From JAOZTV01 sp965371805 (GTDB taxonomy: Bacteria > Acidobacteriota > Aminicenantia > UBA2199), in the NCBI GenBank assembly GCA_965371805.1, contig CBDUZW010000014.1:1-64000 (forward strand): a DNA stretch of 64,000 nt, given 5' to 3'. The stretch's first letter is position 1. Each line of letters begins with the position of its first letter. Positions 61,702 through 64,000 of the stretch are shown here, piece after piece. The notes below the pieces were generated by a model, which was not told the origin of the DNA, did no database searches, and saw only the letters and a list, made by a program, of their open reading frames with translations. The position numbers were made by a program, and so were the translations under genes.

Positions 61702-64000
61702 TTAATCACCGTATACAATGATCTGAAGACCTTTAATCTCAGCAAGGACTTCTTCTTTTGTATTAATATATATTATATTGCAAATTGCTCCCATCATATC
61801 ATTTTTTACGATCTGAAGGTCACAATAAACCTCTGTTTTTTCTGCAGGATTTTTATACAGGGTAAATGAATCAAATGAAACCGGTAATGAATCTTTAGAG
61901 TTATTTTTTAACATCCATAAAAGTGCCAGCTGCAGACCTCCGTCAAGCAAGGCCATATCTGATCTCCATAGATTTGTACTTTCGGTTAATTTGACTCCAC
62001 TTTTAAGAGTTCCGGAACATCCAGTGGATGAGAATTCATTAAGTTCTTTAATAACCTGGAAGTGCTTTCCATGAAATAGTTTTTCATTATATGCAGTTTC
62101 ATGAGTCCAATCCCAAATCTCTCTATTACCCTTATTAATTTCAAAAACAGGTGGCTCAAGTTTTACCTCATCATCTAATACTATCTGAAGGGAATAGTGC
62201 TTGACTCCACTCTTTGAACTTATTTCAAAATTCAATTGGGTTTTATTATTCTCTTCTTCCAGTAGACATGAAATTTCAAACCAATCGCCTTTGTCTTCAA
62301 AATGCTCAAGTTTAATACCTTTGAGCACTTTTAGATCTTTTACTTCTTTTACTGTTTTTTTTGGAAACAGTGCAGAAGATAATCTTAGACATAATTCATT
62401 TATCATCATTACAGGAACTACAGCTATGCCATTGATCCTGTGACTACTTAGATATGGAAACCTTTTTTCCTGTATCCACATATCCCAATTTAATTTTTGT
62501 GACTTTTCTTTTGGAGCTGACCATGTATCAAGCTTTGTTCCAATAACTACTTCTACATTCGCACTTTCATCGATCAACTCATCAACAAATGCACGGGCAC
62601 CCTCTTTGAGTGGTATTAAGATTACTCCCATAGACTCAAAATGAACCTTGAGTTCAGCAGATACCATTCCGCCTTCCCAGGGTCCCCAATTTATCGATTT
62701 AACAATGGTTTTTCCATTACGCTTGATTTTCTCTGCACGGCAAACCTGATTAAGTACCTCATTAGCCATTGAGTAATCCACCTGACCTGCATTTCCGGTA
62801 CGTGCTGCAATTGAAGAAAAACAGGAGATATAACTTAGATTGTCTTTTTCTGTGGCATCAAGAAGATTTTTAAAACCAATTACCTTGGTAGAAAACACCT
62901 TATCAAATTGTTCCTCAGTTTTTTCATGTATTAACTTGTCCGCCAATACACCTGCCCCATGAATCAATATATCTATTTTGCCAAATTTATCGCGAATATT
63001 TTCAATTGTTTTCTCGACCTGGCTTGAGTTTAATACATCAATAGAATAATATTGAACATCTGAGCCGTTATTTTTCATTTTTGATATGTATCCTCTTACT
63101 TCACGACAGGAAATAATTTTTTTGGCAAGAGAGTTTAATTCAATCGGAGTTAGTTTTTCACCTCTTTCTTTGGTTGAGTTCAGAATACCCTGTTTGATAT
63201 CTGCATCTGTTGTGCAGTTTTTGAGATAGTCAGGTTCATCCAATAACTCAGTCCTGGCAAGGATTGCAATATTTAATTTAGCTTCTTTTGATAATTCCAA
63301 TATACATTCAGCAGTAACACCTCTGGCACCACCACTCACAACAACGGTATCACCATCTTTAACAGGACGGGTCTTTGAGTTTACAATTTCTTCTTTCGTC
63401 TCTATACTGTATCTTGCAGAATCATTACTTAAAAACACCTCTGTTTCAGGTCCTCCACTAATTAACTCATCAAATATAGATTGAGCCAGATCTTCAGGAC
63501 TACGATCTTTACATACAATATCAATTGATTTCAGAGAGGCTTTTTGCCATTCCCAGGCAGCTGTTTTCACCAGAGCTCCCAGACCTGCCGACCAGACCCT
63601 GTCAGCCCTTTCACCACTTGAATCAATTCCCCTATCCTGTACAGCAACAAAGAGCCCTCCATTCTTAAGAATAGCCTGCCCGCATCTATTTGCTGCTTCA
63701 AAGGCTTTTTTATTTATATCAAGAGCATATTGGACCGGATTTTTCTCAGGAAGTTCATCAATACCTTTTAGAAAAACTACAGATCGAGCTTCTTTTTGTA
63801 CATTCTCAACCACTACTACTTCAATATTTATTGCTGAAAATTTTTCTGCAAGAACTTCAGCAACACCCTTATTATCCTTTACCAGATATAAGATTGAATC
63901 TCCAAGTCCGGCTAAGGCAACTCCACAGGGCGGTGCTGGAACTTTATTTACAATATATCTGTAAATCTTGCCGGAAGATGACTTTTTTTCAGTTTTTTTC
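61702..64000 (-). CDS. PfaA-like polyketide/PUFA synthase, 3' part (KR and DH-like), partial
   Basis: The frame is open from the right edge to the stop at 61702, about 766 residues visible, so the start lies outside; the GTG at 63813 is only internal. A linker opens the visible part. A ketoreductase follows with VVVSGGARGVTAECILEL (NADPH-binding) and the catalytic YSMANEVLNQV after CFSSIAARTGNAGQVDYS. A dehydratase-like double-hotdog region (about the last 280 residues) contains ...FPYLSSHRINGIAVVPVMM. The order KR then PS-DH at the protein end is that of PfaA. It makes long polyunsaturated chains or a related polyketide with partner subunits not in the window. Confidence 0.85.
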   Translation of the reverse strand, partial: KKTEKKSSSGKIYRYIVNKVPAPPCGVALAGLGDSILYLVKDNKGVAEVLAEKFSAINIEVVVVENVQKEARSVVFLKGIDELPEKNPVQYALDINKKAFEAANRCGQAILKNGGLFVAVQDRGIDSSGERADRVWSAGLGALVKTAAWEWQKASLKSIDIVCKDRSPEDLAQSIFDELISGGPETEVFLSNDSARYSIETKEEIVNSKTRPVKDGDTVVVSGGARGVTAECILELSKEAKLNIAILARTELLDEPDYLKNCTTDADIKQGILNSTKERGEKLTPIELNSLAKKIISCREVRGYISKMKNNGSDVQYYSIDVLNSSQVEKTIENIRDKFGKIDILIHGAGVLADKLIHEKTEEQFDKVFSTKVIGFKNLLDATEKDNLSYISCFSSIAARTGNAGQVDYSMANEVLNQVCRAEKIKRNGKTIVKSINWGPWEGGMVSAELKVHFESMGVILIPLKEGARAFVDELIDESANVEVVIGTKLDTWSAPKEKSQKLNWDMWIQEKRFPYLSSHRINGIAVVPVMMINELCLRLSSALFPKKTVKEVKDLKVLKGIKLEHFEDKGDWFEISCLLEEENNKTQLNFEISSKSGVKHYSLQIVLDDEVKLEPPVFEINKGNREIWDWTHETAYNEKLFHGKHFQVIKELNEFSSTGCSGTLKSGVKLTESTNLWRSDMALLDGGLQLALLWMLKNNSKDSLPVSFDSFTLYKNPAEKTEVYCDLQIVKNDMMGAICNIIYINTKEEVLAEIKGLQIIVYGD

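Noticed and set aside
1..64000. CRISPR arrays, rRNA and tRNA genes
   Set aside because: No regularly spaced repeats or rRNA-like blocks were seen, and no tRNA cloverleaf was recognised by eye; a tRNA scan would be needed to exclude single tRNAs.

Overview
The window suggests an AT-rich, Gram-negative, probably strictly anaerobic bacterium. Support for an outer membrane: many signal peptides, four predicted outer-membrane beta-barrels and two LolA-like proteins. Support for anaerobic life: a ferredoxin-linked Mrp/Mbx-type respiratory complex, ferredoxin-containing MinD-like ATPases and a peroxiredoxin. I cannot assign a phylum from the sequence alone; spirochaete-like or candidate-phylum lineages are possible.

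Layout. 1-1.6 kb: decayed IS91-type and Tn3-type transposases. 1.8-2.2 kb: small secreted Asp/Gly-rich protein behind a sigma-54 type promoter. 7.3-2.3 kb (minus): tetR, MMPL/RND transporter, LolA-like protein, DUF1302-like barrel. 7.6-8.4 kb: secreted two-repeat protein, again with a sigma-54 type promoter. 8.6-12.6 kb: ABC ATPase, FtsX permease, LolA-like protein, barrel; its layout parallels the MMPL operon. 12.8-23.5 kb: one long overlapping operon for a membrane complex: Mrp E, F, G, DUF4040, B, C, a fused double antiporter subunit, then NuoH/B/C/D-like subunits and a ferredoxin-GltD-like fusion. The catalytic subunit has lost the NiFe cysteine pairs, so I read it as an Mbx/Mbs-like ferredoxin-linked pump, not a hydrogenase. 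CBS and MoaE-like genes follow.

24.4-43.7 kb holds the most interesting material: five NifX/ORP-like proteins, two MinD-type ATPases with inserted ferredoxin domains, DUF134 regulator, CGGC protein, DUF5320 protein, DUF4405 membrane protein, radical SAM enzyme, predicted metal exporter and a hybrid histidine kinase. Eight transcription units start from promoters that look alike: TTGACA-like box, 17-bp spacer, TATAAT-like box, with a CATATGTGC palindrome at a nearly fixed place inside the spacer. I propose one regulon, possibly controlled by the DUF134 protein. A 590-bp block carrying one nifX-like gene is duplicated within it. Interspersed are an IscU-like scaffold, a truncated Cys/Met lyase and a metal uptake operon that has no ATPase here.

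44-61 kb is a signalling region: M99-like carboxypeptidase, NarL-type two-component pair, lone receiver, MCP with two CZB-like domains, CheW, a 1061-residue hybrid kinase, DUF2202 protein, GGDEF protein, barrel protein, and a sigma-54 type response regulator whose AAA+ core has been deleted. Five sigma-54-like promoters, several with TGCG repeats about 90 bp upstream, point to a second regulon of small secreted proteins. From 61.7 kb to the right edge (minus strand) runs the 3' part of a PfaA-like polyketide/PUFA synthase (KR and dehydratase-like regions).
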